DNA of 38,493 bases from contig NZ_JAAGNI010000072.1 of assembly GCF_010550605.1 (NCBI RefSeq), positions 1-38,493 on the forward strand, read 5' to 3'. This document shows positions 16,561-23,997 of this stretch, one piece after another. This DNA comes from Streptomyces sp. SID9727 (lineage in GTDB: Bacteria; Actinomycetota; Actinomycetes; Streptomycetales; Streptomycetaceae). Each line of letters starts with the position of its first letter. The stretch's first letter is position 1. Made by a program: the position numbers and the translations under genes. The notes below the pieces were generated by a model, which saw only the letters and a program-made list of their open reading frames with translations, searched no databases and had not been told where the DNA came from.

Positions 16561-17346
16561 CTACAGCCCCTGCCAGGCCGGCTTCGCCGCGTACGTCGCG
16601 CGGAAGTAGTCCGCCAGCTTCAGCTTCGACGCCGCCGCCTCGTCCACGACCACGGTCGCGTGCGGGTGCAGCTGGAGCGCCGAGGCGGGCACGATCGAGG
16701 CGACCGGCCCCTCGACGGTCGCGGCCACCGCGTCCGCCTTGCCCTCGCCCGTCGCGAGCAGGATGGGGTGGCGCGCCTCCAGGATCGTGCCGATGCCCTG
16801 GGTGATGACGTGGTGCGGCACCTGGTCGATGTCGTCGTCGAAGAAGCGCGCGTTGTCGACCCGGGTCTGCTCGGTGAGCGTCTTGATCCGGGTGCGGGAG
16901 GCGAGCGAGGAGCAGGGCTCGTTGAAGCCGATGTGCCCGTCGGTGCCGATGCCCAGCAGCTGGAGGTCGACGCCGCCGGCCTCGGCCAGCGCCCTGTCGT
17001 ACGCCTCGCAGGCCGCCTGGACGTCCTCGGCGGAGCCGTCGGGGCCCATGAACGCGGCCTCGGAGAGCCCGAGCGGGTCGATCACCTCGCGGAGCACCAC
17101 GGAGCGGTACGACTCCGGGTGGCCCGCCGGCAGCCCGACGTACTCGTCCAGCTGGCAGACGCGGGCGTGCGAGGCGTCCACGGCACCGGAGCGGACCAGG
17201 TCCGCGAGGGCCTGGTAGATGGGCAGCGGGGTAGAGCCGGTGGCAACGCCGAGAAGGGCGTCGGGCTTGCGGCCGAGCAGGGCGCCGATGGCCCCCGCGA
17301 TCAGTTCGCCGCCTGCCTTGGCGTCCGGGACGATGACAACTTCCAC
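16561..17346 (-). CDS. nagB: Glucosamine-6-phosphate deaminase
   Basis: Converts glucosamine-6-phosphate to fructose-6-phosphate and ammonia, so it both feeds GlcNAc into glycolysis and removes the inducer of DasR. The 261-residue protein has the nucleotide-like sugar-phosphate loop LGVATGSTPLPIY, the active-site stretch LDEYVGLP, and GIGTDGHIGFNEP with the catalytic histidine. I start at GTG 17346 because the protein then begins VEVVIVPDAKAGGELIA as expected for the family. The longer open frame (to 17448) would run through the dre operator at 17381-17396. Spacing to the divergent SIS gene is 197 bases. Confidence 0.95.
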   Translation of the reverse strand: MEVVIVPDAKAGGELIAGAIGALLGRKPDALLGVATGSTPLPIYQALADLVRSGAVDASHARVCQLDEYVGLPAGHPESYRSVVLREVIDPLGLSEAAFMGPDGSAEDVQAACEAYDRALAEAGGVDLQLLGIGTDGHIGFNEPCSSLASRTRIKTLTEQTRVDNARFFDDDIDQVPHHVITQGIGTILEARHPILLATGEGKADAVAATVEGPVASIVPASALQLHPHATVVVDEAAASKLKLADYFRATYAAKPAWQGL

Positions 17347-17380
17347 GCGGGGCCTGCCGATCCGATCGAGAGTGACGTTA

Positions 17381-17396
17381 TGTGGTATAGACCAAT
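17381..17396. promoter_or_regulatory. DasR operator (dre) between nagB and the SIS-isomerase gene
   Basis: TGTGGTATAGACCAAT (reverse ATTGGTCTATACCACA) holds the perfect inverted core TGGT-nnnn-ACCA. It lies 34 bases upstream of the nagB start and about 147 bases upstream of the divergent SIS gene. Control of nagB by DasR is established in S. coelicolor; control of the SIS gene here is inferred from position. Confidence 0.88.
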
Positions 17397-17543
17397 CAAG
17401 GTTCCAATCTAGCAGACTCACCCTCCCCCGAGGCGTCCGTACCGGCACTCGGACGCGCCCCGCCGGCCGTCGCCCGCTGGCGGCCCCCGCGCGCCCCGTG
17501 TTCGACTGGGACGAGGCATCGCGAGACCCCGGGAGGCACCGAC

Positions 17544-18614
17544 ATGTCCGCCACGTACCCGGTCGGCGACGGCGAGCGGCCCGGCCGCATCATGTCCGGC
17601 GAGATGGCCGAGCAGCCCGCGATGCTCCGCCGCATCCTGGAACGCGGCGCCCCCGCCATCCGTGAGACCGCCGGGCGGATCGCGGCGAGGAATCCGCGCT
17701 TCGTCCTGCTCACCGCCCGAGGCACCTCCGACAACGCCGCGCTGTACGCGAAGTACCTGCTGGAGATCACGCTGGGGCTGCCCTGCGGGCTGGCCTCGAT
17801 GTCCACCACCACGGCGTACGGCGCGAAGCCGGACCTCCGCGACGTCCTGGTGATCACCGTCAGCCAGTCCGGCGGCTCGCCCGACCTGGTGGCGTCGACC
17901 AAGGCGGCCCGGGAGGCCGGTGCGGTGACGCTGGCCGTGACCAACAACCCGGACTCACCGCTCGCGGCCGTCTCCGAGTACCACATCGACATCCTGGCCG
18001 GCCCCGAGAAGGCACTGCCGGCCACCAAGACGTACACCGCGTCCCTGCTCTCGCTGTACCTGTTCGTGGAGGGGCTGCGCGGCGGCGACGGGGCGGCGGC
18101 CGGTGTCCTGCCGGACCTCGCGGAGGAGGTGCTGGCCCGCAAGGACGAGGTGAGGGCCCTGGCCTCGCGCTACCGGTTCGCCGAGCGCATGGTCATCACC
18201 TCGCGGGGATACGGCTACCCCACCGCAAAGGAAGCCGCCCTGAAGCTCATGGAGACGAGTTACATCCCCGCCCTCTCGTACTCCGGCGCCGACCTGCTGC
18301 ACGGCCCCCTCGCGATGGTCGACAACATCTCGCCGGTGATCGCCGTGGTGACCGACGGCCGGGGCGGCGAGGCGCTCCAGCCCGTCCTGGACCGGCTGCG
18401 CGGCCGGGGCGCCGACCTCTTCGTCGTCGGGCCCGAGGCCCAGGTGGCGGCGGCGTCCGCCGGTTTCGTGCTGCCGACGGCCGGGGTCGCCGAGGAACTC
18501 CAGCCGGTCCTGGAGATCCTGCCGCTCCAGATGCTGGCGTACGAGGTGACGATCGCCCGCGGCCAGGACCCGGACGCGCCGCGCGCGCTCGCGAAGGTCA
18601 CCGAGACCCGCTGA
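17544..18614 (+). CDS. SIS-domain phosphosugar isomerase (GlmS isomerase-like, no glutaminase domain)
   Basis: A 356-residue soluble protein made of two sugar-isomerase (SIS) domains, like the C-terminal half of GlmS. Phosphate-binding loops appear as LTARGTSDNAALYAKYLLE and TVSQSGGSPDL, and the second domain as SRGYGYPTAKEAALKLMETS followed by LLHGPLAMV. The N-terminal glutaminase domain of GlmS is absent, so it cannot take nitrogen from glutamine. It likely acts on an amino-sugar phosphate as an isomerase, deaminase or related enzyme. The streptomycete protein NagS, which acts in GlcNAc metabolism, is also a SIS-domain protein; orthology is possible but unproven. The gene is divergent from nagB, with a dre between. 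Confidence 0.88.
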   Translation: MSATYPVGDGERPGRIMSGEMAEQPAMLRRILERGAPAIRETAGRIAARNPRFVLLTARGTSDNAALYAKYLLEITLGLPCGLASMSTTTAYGAKPDLRDVLVITVSQSGGSPDLVASTKAAREAGAVTLAVTNNPDSPLAAVSEYHIDILAGPEKALPATKTYTASLLSLYLFVEGLRGGDGAAAGVLPDLAEEVLARKDEVRALASRYRFAERMVITSRGYGYPTAKEAALKLMETSYIPALSYSGADLLHGPLAMVDNISPVIAVVTDGRGGEALQPVLDRLRGRGADLFVVGPEAQVAAASAGFVLPTAGVAEELQPVLEILPLQMLAYEVTIARGQDPDAPRALAKVTETR

Positions 18615-18626
18615 GATCCGGGGCCC

Positions 18627-18807
18627 CTAGGGCGTGTTTCGAAAGTCCCGCCTGTCCGGCGACGCCTGGCACGCACGCTCGCCGCGTTGTCGGGATCACC
18701 CCGATACAACCAGTATCGGGGCGACCCTCCGCCTTGCGATCGCACGCACCAGACGCCGCCGGACCCGCCCTACGGGCGGACGGCGCTACTTTCGAAACAC
18801 GCCCTAG
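18627..18807. mobile_element. Palindromic MITE-like element (about 180 bp, no transposase)
   Basis: Perfect 20-base terminal inverted repeats run CTAGGGCGTGTTTCGAAAGT (18627-18646) and its complement (18788-18807). The outer CTAG is itself palindromic and may be the target duplication. The symmetry continues inward: about 55 bases of each arm can be aligned with few mismatches, starting at GTCCGGCG. The centre is a perfect hairpin (CCCCGATAC 18699-18707 with 18713-18721, loop AACCA). No open frame fits inside. GGGCGTGTTT-type ends recall IS5-group elements of Streptomyces. It sits 12 bases after the stop of the SIS gene and could also end its transcript. Confidence 0.8.
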
Positions 18808-19017
18808 AAGAACCCGCGGGCCGCGGCGCCGGGCCGGGACCCTCAGCCCGACCAGCACCGCAGCCCGGAGCAGGGCCGCCCTCACGGGCGGCCGGTCCGG
18901 CCGGCGGTGTGCGGTGCCCCCGGCCGGGGGAGAGGCACCGGCGCAGTCAGGGCAGAGAGCGCGGGTACCCCGGTCCGCTCTCCTGTGCGGGGAGAGCGGA
19001 GGTTCTACCTCAAGCAT
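18808..19017. other. Non-coding GC-rich region between the MITE-like element and the kinase leader
   Basis: No convincing gene on either strand. Two perfect hairpins stand out: 18874-18893 (GGCCGCCC/GGGCGGCC, 4-base loop), a possible original terminator of the SIS gene now displaced by the inserted element, and 18975-18999 (CCGCTCTCC/GGAGAGCGG, 7-base loop), just before the dre-like site at 19018. Confidence 0.55.
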
Positions 19018-19033
19018 TGTGGACTAGACCACT
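19018..19033. promoter_or_regulatory. dre-like DasR operator upstream of the PdtaS-like kinase gene
   Basis: TGTGGACTAGACCACT matches 13 of 16 positions of the dre consensus, with the right half (CTAGACCACT) perfect. It is in non-coding DNA 107 bases before the GTG start of the histidine kinase. The quality is comparable to the nagB site. Confidence 0.7.
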
Positions 19034-19103
19034 GGGCCGTGTCCATCCATGCGCGGTGCCGATGTCGGCCCCGGTTCACCGCACGTACGGGCGGCGCTTC
19101 CGG

Positions 19104-19133
19104 TTCGGACGGGCACGCATCCACGGGTACGCT
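19104..19133 (+). promoter_or_regulatory. Candidate promoter for leaderless PdtaS-like kinase mRNA
   Basis: A -10-like TACGCT (19128-19133) lies 7 bases before GTG 19141, with a possible -35 TTCGGA at 19104-19109 (18-base spacer). No ribosome-binding site precedes the start, which fits a leaderless transcript beginning at or next to the start codon. Confidence 0.4.
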
Positions 19134-19140
19134 CGCACAC

Positions 19141-20616
19141 GTGCCCTCCATGAACGACCTCGTACGCCAGCACACCGCTCTGAGCGACACCGACCTCGAG
19201 TGGCTCCACCTGCTGGTCTCGGAGTGGCAGTTGCTCTCCGACCTCTCCTTCGCCGACCTCGTCCTGTGGGTCCCCACCCGCGACGGCACGCGGTACGTCT
19301 CCGTCGCGCAGATGCGGCCCAACACCGGCCCGACGTCCTACCAGGACGACATGGTCGGCCACCTGGTCCCGCGCGGCCGCCGCCCGCTCCTGGACGCCGC
19401 CCTGGACGAGGGCCGCATCGTGCGCGAGGGCGACCCGGAGTGGCGTGAGGAGGTGCCCGTACGGGTCGAGTCGATCCCCGTGCGCCGGGAGGGCCGGGTG
19501 CTCGGCGTGATCGCGCGCAACACCAACCTGCTCACCGTCCGCACCCCGTCCCGGCTGGAGCTGACCTACCTCCAGTCCGCGTCGGACCTGGCCCAGATGA
19601 TCGCCGCCGGGTCCTTCCCCTTCCCGGGCCAGCAGGTCGACATGGACGCGTCCCCGCGCGTCGGCGACGGCCTCGTCCGGCTGGACGCCGACGGGGTCGT
19701 CCAGTACGCCAGCCCCAACGGCCTCTCCGCGTACCACCGCCTCGGCCTCGCCTCCGACCTCGTCGGCCAGCACCTCGGCCAGATCACCGCCGAACTCGCC
19801 CCGTCCCGGGGCCCGGTGGACGAGGCCCTGGTCAAGATGGCCAGCGGTTACGCGCCCCGCGAGTTCGAGGTGGAGTGCGCGGGCGGGGTGATCCAGCTGC
19901 GCGCGATCCCGCTCAAGCCCAAGGGCGTCCGCATCGGGTCGCTGGTCCTCCTGCGCGACGTGACGGAACTGCGTCGCCGCGAGCGCGAGTTGATCACCAA
20001 GGACGCCACCATCCGGGAGATCCACCACCGGGTGAAGAACAACCTCCAGACGGTCGCCGCCCTGTTGCGTCTCCAGGCCCGCCGGATGGACTCCCCGCAG
20101 GGCCGCGAGGCGCTCAACGAGGCGGTGCGGCGCGTCGGTTCGATCGCCATCGTGCACGAGACGCTGTCCCAGAACCTGGACGAGCGGGTGGAGTTCGACG
20201 ACATCGCGGACCGGGTGATCGCCATGGTCGCGGAGATCTCGCCGGGCAAGGTGACCTGCCGCCGCACGGGACGCTTCGGGATACTCGACGCCGAGGTCGC
20301 GACACCGCTCTCGATGGTCCTCACCGAGGTCCTGCAGAACGCCCTGGAGCACGCCTTCTCCGTCGCGGAGTCCGGGACCGTCGAGGTGTCGGCGGTCCGG
20401 GGCGGCTCGCCCACCGAGGGGCGGCTGCTCATCACCGTCCAGGACGACGGCTGCGGTCTGCCCGAGGGATTCGACCCGCAGAAGGCCGGCAACCTCGGCC
20501 TCCAGATCGTCCGCACGCTGGTCGAGGGGGAGCTCGGCGGCTCGTTCGGCATGGTGCCGGCGCCGGAGCGCGGGACGCAGGTCGTCCTCGACATCCCGGT
20601 CCGCAGCGAGAAGTAG
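19141..20616 (+). CDS. PdtaS-like sensor histidine kinase (HisKA_2/HWE type)
   Basis: A 491-residue soluble two-component kinase. Order: a GAF-like N-terminal sensor domain (about 10-155), a PAS-like domain (about 180-280), the HisKA_2 dimerisation helix with REIHHRVKNNLQT (His295/His296), and a HATPase domain with N-box LQNALEHAF and G-boxes DDGCGLP and GNLGLQIV. This matches mycobacterial PdtaS, which phosphorylates an ANTAR RNA-binding response regulator encoded elsewhere. As in mycobacteria, it neighbours a WhiB1-type gene (wblE here, convergent). No receiver gene is nearby. The GTG at 19141 is preferred as a leaderless start; ATG 19150 would drop three residues. Confidence 0.9.
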   Translation: MPSMNDLVRQHTALSDTDLEWLHLLVSEWQLLSDLSFADLVLWVPTRDGTRYVSVAQMRPNTGPTSYQDDMVGHLVPRGRRPLLDAALDEGRIVREGDPEWREEVPVRVESIPVRREGRVLGVIARNTNLLTVRTPSRLELTYLQSASDLAQMIAAGSFPFPGQQVDMDASPRVGDGLVRLDADGVVQYASPNGLSAYHRLGLASDLVGQHLGQITAELAPSRGPVDEALVKMASGYAPREFEVECAGGVIQLRAIPLKPKGVRIGSLVLLRDVTELRRRERELITKDATIREIHHRVKNNLQTVAALLRLQARRMDSPQGREALNEAVRRVGSIAIVHETLSQNLDERVEFDDIADRVIAMVAEISPGKVTCRRTGRFGILDAEVATPLSMVLTEVLQNALEHAFSVAESGTVEVSAVRGGSPTEGRLLITVQDDGCGLPEGFDPQKAGNLGLQIVRTLVEGELGGSFGMVPAPERGTQVVLDIPVRSEK

Positions 20617-20631
20617 GGGCCCGAACACGGC

Positions 20632-20669
20632 AGAGAGCCCGGACCGTTGGTGAACGGTCCGGGCTCTCT
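20632..20669. terminator. Bidirectional terminator between the kinase and wblE
   Basis: A perfect 17-bp inverted repeat (20632-20648 and 20653-20669) with the 4-base loop GGTG, 16 bases after the kinase stop. The wblE transcript, coming from the other side, would reach it about 130 bases after its stop. Confidence 0.9.
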
Positions 20670-20800
20670 GGTCAAGCGTGCGCTTCGGGGGTACTGCGCG
20701 CTGCGACTCGGGGGGCGGGGTGGTGCGTACACGCTGTCTACGGAGTGATGCCGTCAGGCACACGCGCCGCCTGCGCTGAGGTTCGTAGCGGTGGCGTCGG

Positions 20801-21058
20801 TCAGGCGCTGGCGTTGCGCGCCCGGTTGCGAGCGGCGCGGCGCTTCATTGCGCGGCGCTCGTCCTCGCTGAGGCCACCCCAGACGCCGGAGTCCTGGCCG
20901 GACTCGAGCGCCCACTGCAGGCACTGCTCCATGACGGGGCAGCGACGGCAGACGGCCTTGGCTTCCTCGATCTGCAGCAGCGCAGGACCGGTGTTGCCGA
21001 TGGGGAAGAACAGCTCCGGGTCTTCCTCACGACAAACGGCGTTGTGACGCCAGTCCAT
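20801..21058 (-). CDS. wblE: WhiB-like iron-sulfur transcription factor WblE (WhiB1 type)
   Basis: An 85-residue WhiB-like protein that should hold a [4Fe-4S] cluster sensitive to nitric oxide and bind the primary sigma factor. The four cluster cysteines are Cys9, Cys37, Cys40 and Cys46 (CxxC at VCRRC). The G-V-W-G-G turn is at 58-62, and a basic DNA-contact tail (RRAMKRRAARNRARN) follows. It is the streptomycete counterpart of mycobacterial WhiB1, with the same kinase and lipid-kinase neighbours. The leader of more than 300 bases and a CRP-like site upstream suggest layered regulation. AAGGAGAGG provides a strong ribosome-binding site. Confidence 0.95.
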   Translation of the reverse strand: MDWRHNAVCREEDPELFFPIGNTGPALLQIEEAKAVCRRCPVMEQCLQWALESGQDSGVWGGLSEDERRAMKRRAARNRARNASA

Positions 21059-21377
21059 GGCTGCTACCTCTCCTTGGTGTTACGTACTGTGGCTTGTGAA
21101 TGTGAACGCTTTCACGAATCCCCCCGCAGGTGTAGGCCCGACGCCCAGATGAACTGGTTGTGGTCCTGTGAAGTGAGGAGGGGTTCTGGCTCTCAGTGGA
21201 GGCCGTTGTTGCGGGCCGTCCCGATCGCCATGTAGAGATTCGCAAACCTCGGCGACGGATACAACCCCTTCAGGAAAGTTTTTTTTGATTCCTCGGTGTC
21301 GGCTAGGTCACAGCCGTACTTCTAGAGGGTGGAAGCCAGTCCAAACGTTCGAGTTAAAGGACTTTGGTCCCTTCCAC
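21059..21377 (-). other. Long wblE upstream region
   Basis: 319 bases without a convincing gene. It contains a CRP-like palindrome (21099-21114) and a possible 12-codon leader frame on the minus strand (21193-21231, MAIGTARNNGLH). A run of eight T (about 21279-21287, A-run on the minus strand) is unusual for this genome. AT content is clearly higher than in the flanking genes, which suggests promoters. I cannot place the transcription start with confidence. Confidence 0.5.
21099..21114. promoter_or_regulatory. CRP-like site upstream of wblE
   Basis: TGTGAACGCTTTCACG matches the CRP consensus TGTGA-N6-TCACA at 9 of 10 fixed positions, centred about 48 bases before the wblE start codon. In Mycobacterium tuberculosis the orthologous whiB1 is controlled by the cAMP receptor protein, so conservation of the site is plausible. 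Confidence 0.5.
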
Positions 21378-22346
21378 TCACACAATCACACGCAGTGCAC
21401 GGCGTACGCCTGTGAACGTCACACTCGTACGCACTCCGAGGTGGTCACCGTCCATCTGGAAGGGCAGTGGCACCTTTGAATGCAAGGTGAAGTCCGTGAG
21501 GTCGTGCCGTGAAACCGCGTGCTTGCCCCGGGGGCCCTTCTCCGGGCTCGACGTGAGCAGCTGGGTGGCGTAGCGGCTGACCGCCGCCGTGGACAGTTTC
21601 CGCAGGCCGAGGACGTCCAGAGCGGTGTCGAAGGACGCCTTCGGGGCCGCGTACACCGGCCTGTTTCCCAGGTACGTCCAGGGGGACGTGTTGCAGATTA
21701 TGGAAAGCGCGAGATCGGTGACCGGCTCCTCGCCGGGCACGTCGAGCGTTATCACGCCCTGTCTCCGGTGCGGCTCCTCCAGGAATTGCCGGACCACCTG
21801 GCGCACGTACAGGGCATGGGTCGAACGCTTGCCGCGCTCCCGCTGCTGTTCGACCCGGCCCACCACCCCGGCGTCGAATCCGAGGCCGGCGCAGAAGGTG
21901 AACCAGCGCTCCGGAACGGATTCGTCCTCCGTGCCCGGCGTCCCCGCCGCGAGGCCGAGGCCGACCGTGCGTTCGGTCCGGTTCGCCAGCGCGTCCAGAA
22001 TGGCGCCGGTCGCCTCCACCGCGTCGTTGGGCAGCCCGAGGGCCCGCGCGAAGACGTTGGTGGAGCCGCCGGGCACCACGGCCAGCTTCGGCAGGCTGTC
22101 CAGGTCGGGGCCCCGGTGCAGCAAGCCGTTGACGACCTCGTTGACCGTGCCGTCGCCGCCGAGGGCCACCACGAGGTCGATGTCGTCGCTGTCGGCGGCC
22201 CGCCGCCCCAGGTCGCGGGCGTGCCCGCGGTACTCCGTGGAGACGGCCTCCAGCTTCATCTCGCTGGCCAGCGCGTGGATGAGCACGTCACGGGTCCGCG
22301 CACTGGTGGTGGTGGCGGCTGGATTGACCACAAGAAGTGCGCGCAT
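21378..22346 (-). CDS. Diacylglycerol kinase-family lipid kinase
   Basis: Phosphorylates diacylglycerol or a related lipid with ATP. The 322-residue protein has the DAGK catalytic fold. It begins MRALLVVNPAATT, has the nucleotide loop VVALGGDGTVNEVVNG (about 60-75), and PGGSTNVFARALGLP shortly after. The C-terminal domain with CNTSPWTYLGNRPVYAAP is typical of the bacterial DgkB/YegS type. It is not membrane-embedded. It lies upstream of wblE on the same strand, mirroring the arrangement around mycobacterial whiB1. The exact lipid substrate cannot be predicted. Confidence 0.9.
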   Translation of the reverse strand: MRALLVVNPAATTTSARTRDVLIHALASEMKLEAVSTEYRGHARDLGRRAADSDDIDLVVALGGDGTVNEVVNGLLHRGPDLDSLPKLAVVPGGSTNVFARALGLPNDAVEATGAILDALANRTERTVGLGLAAGTPGTEDESVPERWFTFCAGLGFDAGVVGRVEQQRERGKRSTHALYVRQVVRQFLEEPHRRQGVITLDVPGEEPVTDLALSIICNTSPWTYLGNRPVYAAPKASFDTALDVLGLRKLSTAAVSRYATQLLTSSPEKGPRGKHAVSRHDLTDFTLHSKVPLPFQMDGDHLGVRTSVTFTGVRRALRVIV

Positions 22347-22488
22347 GACCGCCAGCCTACCTACCGCGGGGAACCGCCCTGAAGTCCTGCCCGCGGGCCC
22401 TCACGCTCGGTGACGGCGCGGGGGCGCGGCGGTGGCACGCGCCACCCCCGGCTTTCCTTCGCCGGGTCCGGGATGCCAACCTGCAAGG

Positions 22489-22947
22489 GTGAGTACTCAG
22501 CAGAACGCGCCCTCGCCCCTGGCCGAGCCGGCGAAGCCGGCCAGGATCACGCTGGTGGCCGCGATCAGCGGCCTCGAAGGCGCTGCCCTCGTCGTCGGCG
22601 GGATCTACATGCTGGTGATGGGCCTGCTGGGCCGGCCCGAGAGCCCCGAGCAGGCCGAGATGGGCGGGCTGACCGTCATCGCGCTCGGCCTCATCCCGCT
22701 CCTCGCCGCCCGCGGCCTGCTGCGCCGCCGCAGCTGGAGCCGGGGCCCCGCGCTCGTCACGCAGATCATCGCGCTGCCGGTGGCCTGGACGCTGCTGCGC
22801 TCCCACGGCGTGCTGATCCCGGCCGGCATCGTGCTCGCGGCGGTCGCGCTGACCGCGCTCTACCAGCTGGTCAGGCCCGCCACCATCGATGCCCTCGGCA
22901 TCCGCAGGCCGGGCGCCGCACCCGACGCGGACACCGAGGACGCCTGA
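22489..22947 (+). CDS. Small four-helix integral membrane protein, unknown function
   Basis: A 152-residue protein starting at GTG with VSTQQNAPSPLAEPAKPAR as cytoplasmic tail. Four predicted membrane helices follow (about 21-45, 60-78, 90-108 and 112-130), then a short acidic tail. No catalytic motif is visible. I reject the upstream in-frame start at 22432 because those codons are not protein-like. The upstream bases lack a clear ribosome-binding site. The gene sits between the lipid kinase (divergent) and sigH (convergent). I do not recognise a named family; it looks like a conserved streptomycete membrane protein. Confidence 0.75.
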   Translation: MSTQQNAPSPLAEPAKPARITLVAAISGLEGAALVVGGIYMLVMGLLGRPESPEQAEMGGLTVIALGLIPLLAARGLLRRRSWSRGPALVTQIIALPVAWTLLRSHGVLIPAGIVLAAVALTALYQLVRPATIDALGIRRPGAAPDADTEDA

Positions 22948-22966
22948 CGGCTCCCCGGACACGGGA

Positions 22967-22997
22967 AGGGGCCGCCGGAGACGATCCGGCGGCCCCT
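22967..22997. terminator. Bidirectional terminator between the membrane protein gene and sigH
   Basis: A perfect 13-bp inverted repeat (22967-22979 and 22985-22997) with a 5-base loop, extendable by an outer ACGG/CCGT pairing. It lies between convergent stop codons, 19 bases from each. Confidence 0.88.
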
Positions 22998-23016
22998 GTC
23001 CGTGTCACCACGCCCG

Positions 23017-23997
23017 CTACTCCTCCACGAGCAGCCGCTCGCGCAGCTGCGCCAGGGTGCGGGCCAGCAGCCGCGAGACGTGCATCTGCGAGATGCCGAC
23101 CTCCTGCGCGATCTGGGACTGGGTCATGTTGCCGAAGAACCGCAGCAGCAGGATCCGCTTCTCGCGCGGCGGCAGGTCCTCCAGCAGCGGCTTCAGCGAC
23201 TCCCGGTACTCCACGCCCTCCAGTGCCTCGTCCTCGGAGCCCAGCGTGTCCGCCACGGCCGGCGACTCGTCGTCCGTGTCCGGCACGTCCAGCGAGAGCG
23301 TGCTGTACGCGTTGGCCGACTCCAGGCCCTCCAGGACCTCCTCCTCGGAGATCCCCAGCCGCTCCGCCAGCTCGTGCACCGTGGGCGAGCGGCCGTGCAG
23401 CTGGGACAGCTCCGCGGTCGCCGAGGTCAGCGAGAGCCGCAGCTCCTGAAGGCGGCGCGGCACCCGCACCGCCCAGCCCTTGTCCCGGAAATGGCGCTTG
23501 ATCTCCCCGACGACCGTCGGCGTCGCGTACGTCGAGAACTCGACGCCCCGCTCCGGGTCGAACCGGTCGACGGATTTGATCAGCCCGATCGTGGCGACCT
23601 GGGTCAGGTCGTCCAGCGGTTCCCCGCGGTTGCGGAAGCGGCGGGCCAGGTGCTCCACCAGCGGCAGATGCATCCGCACCAGCCGGTTGCGCAGCTCGGC
23701 CCGCTCCGGCGAGCCGTCGGGGAGCTTGCCCAGCTCGATGAACAACGCCCGCGCCCCGCTGCGGTCGTTTGGATCGTGGTGCCCGTGCTCGCTCATCTGG
23801 CCCGCCCGCTCCGCCTGCGACTGCTCCACCGCGACCGTAATACCGGCGGGCCCGTCCGCCCCGTCCACCGCACGGGGCAGCTCCGCCCCGTCCACCGGAT
23901 GAGGCAGGGCCTGCTGATCCGGGATGCCTGCCGCACGCACCACCCCTGGTCGGATCGTCTCGTCCCGCACCGGACCGTCCCCGTTCCCGTTGCTCAC
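23017..23997 (-). CDS. sigH: SigB/SigF-type stress sigma factor SigH
   Basis: Alternative sigma factor linked to osmotic stress and development in Streptomyces. The protein is up to 326 residues. It has an N-terminal extension of about 80 residues, region 2 (HLPLVEHLARRFRNRGEPLDDLTQVATIGLIKSVDRFD in the middle, with the core-binding helix), region 3, and region 4 with the helix-turn-helix QSQIAQEVGISQMHVSRLL. I start at GTG 23997, which overlaps the stop of prsH by four bases (GTGA). The internal ATG of MSEHGHHDPND would remove 67 residues. S. coelicolor SigH is known to exist in several sizes, so alternative starts or processing are likely. Confidence 0.92.
   Translation of the reverse strand: MSNGNGDGPVRDETIRPGVVRAAGIPDQQALPHPVDGAELPRAVDGADGPAGITVAVEQSQAERAGQMSEHGHHDPNDRSGARALFIELGKLPDGSPERAELRNRLVRMHLPLVEHLARRFRNRGEPLDDLTQVATIGLIKSVDRFDPERGVEFSTYATPTVVGEIKRHFRDKGWAVRVPRRLQELRLSLTSATAELSQLHGRSPTVHELAERLGISEEEVLEGLESANAYSTLSLDVPDTDDESPAVADTLGSEDEALEGVEYRESLKPLLEDLPPREKRILLLRFFGNMTQSQIAQEVGISQMHVSRLLARTLAQLRERLLVEE

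Noticed and set aside
17347..17448. Upstream extension of nagB
   Set aside because: Would run through the dre operator; the family start is at GTG 17346.
18627..18807. Element interpreted as a complete insertion sequence
   Set aside because: Only about 180 bases, no transposase frame; better described as a MITE-like foldback.
21059..21377. 6C-type small RNA or known riboswitch in the wblE leader
   Set aside because: Only one run of six C is present, without the paired C-loop hairpins; no aptamer signature recognised.
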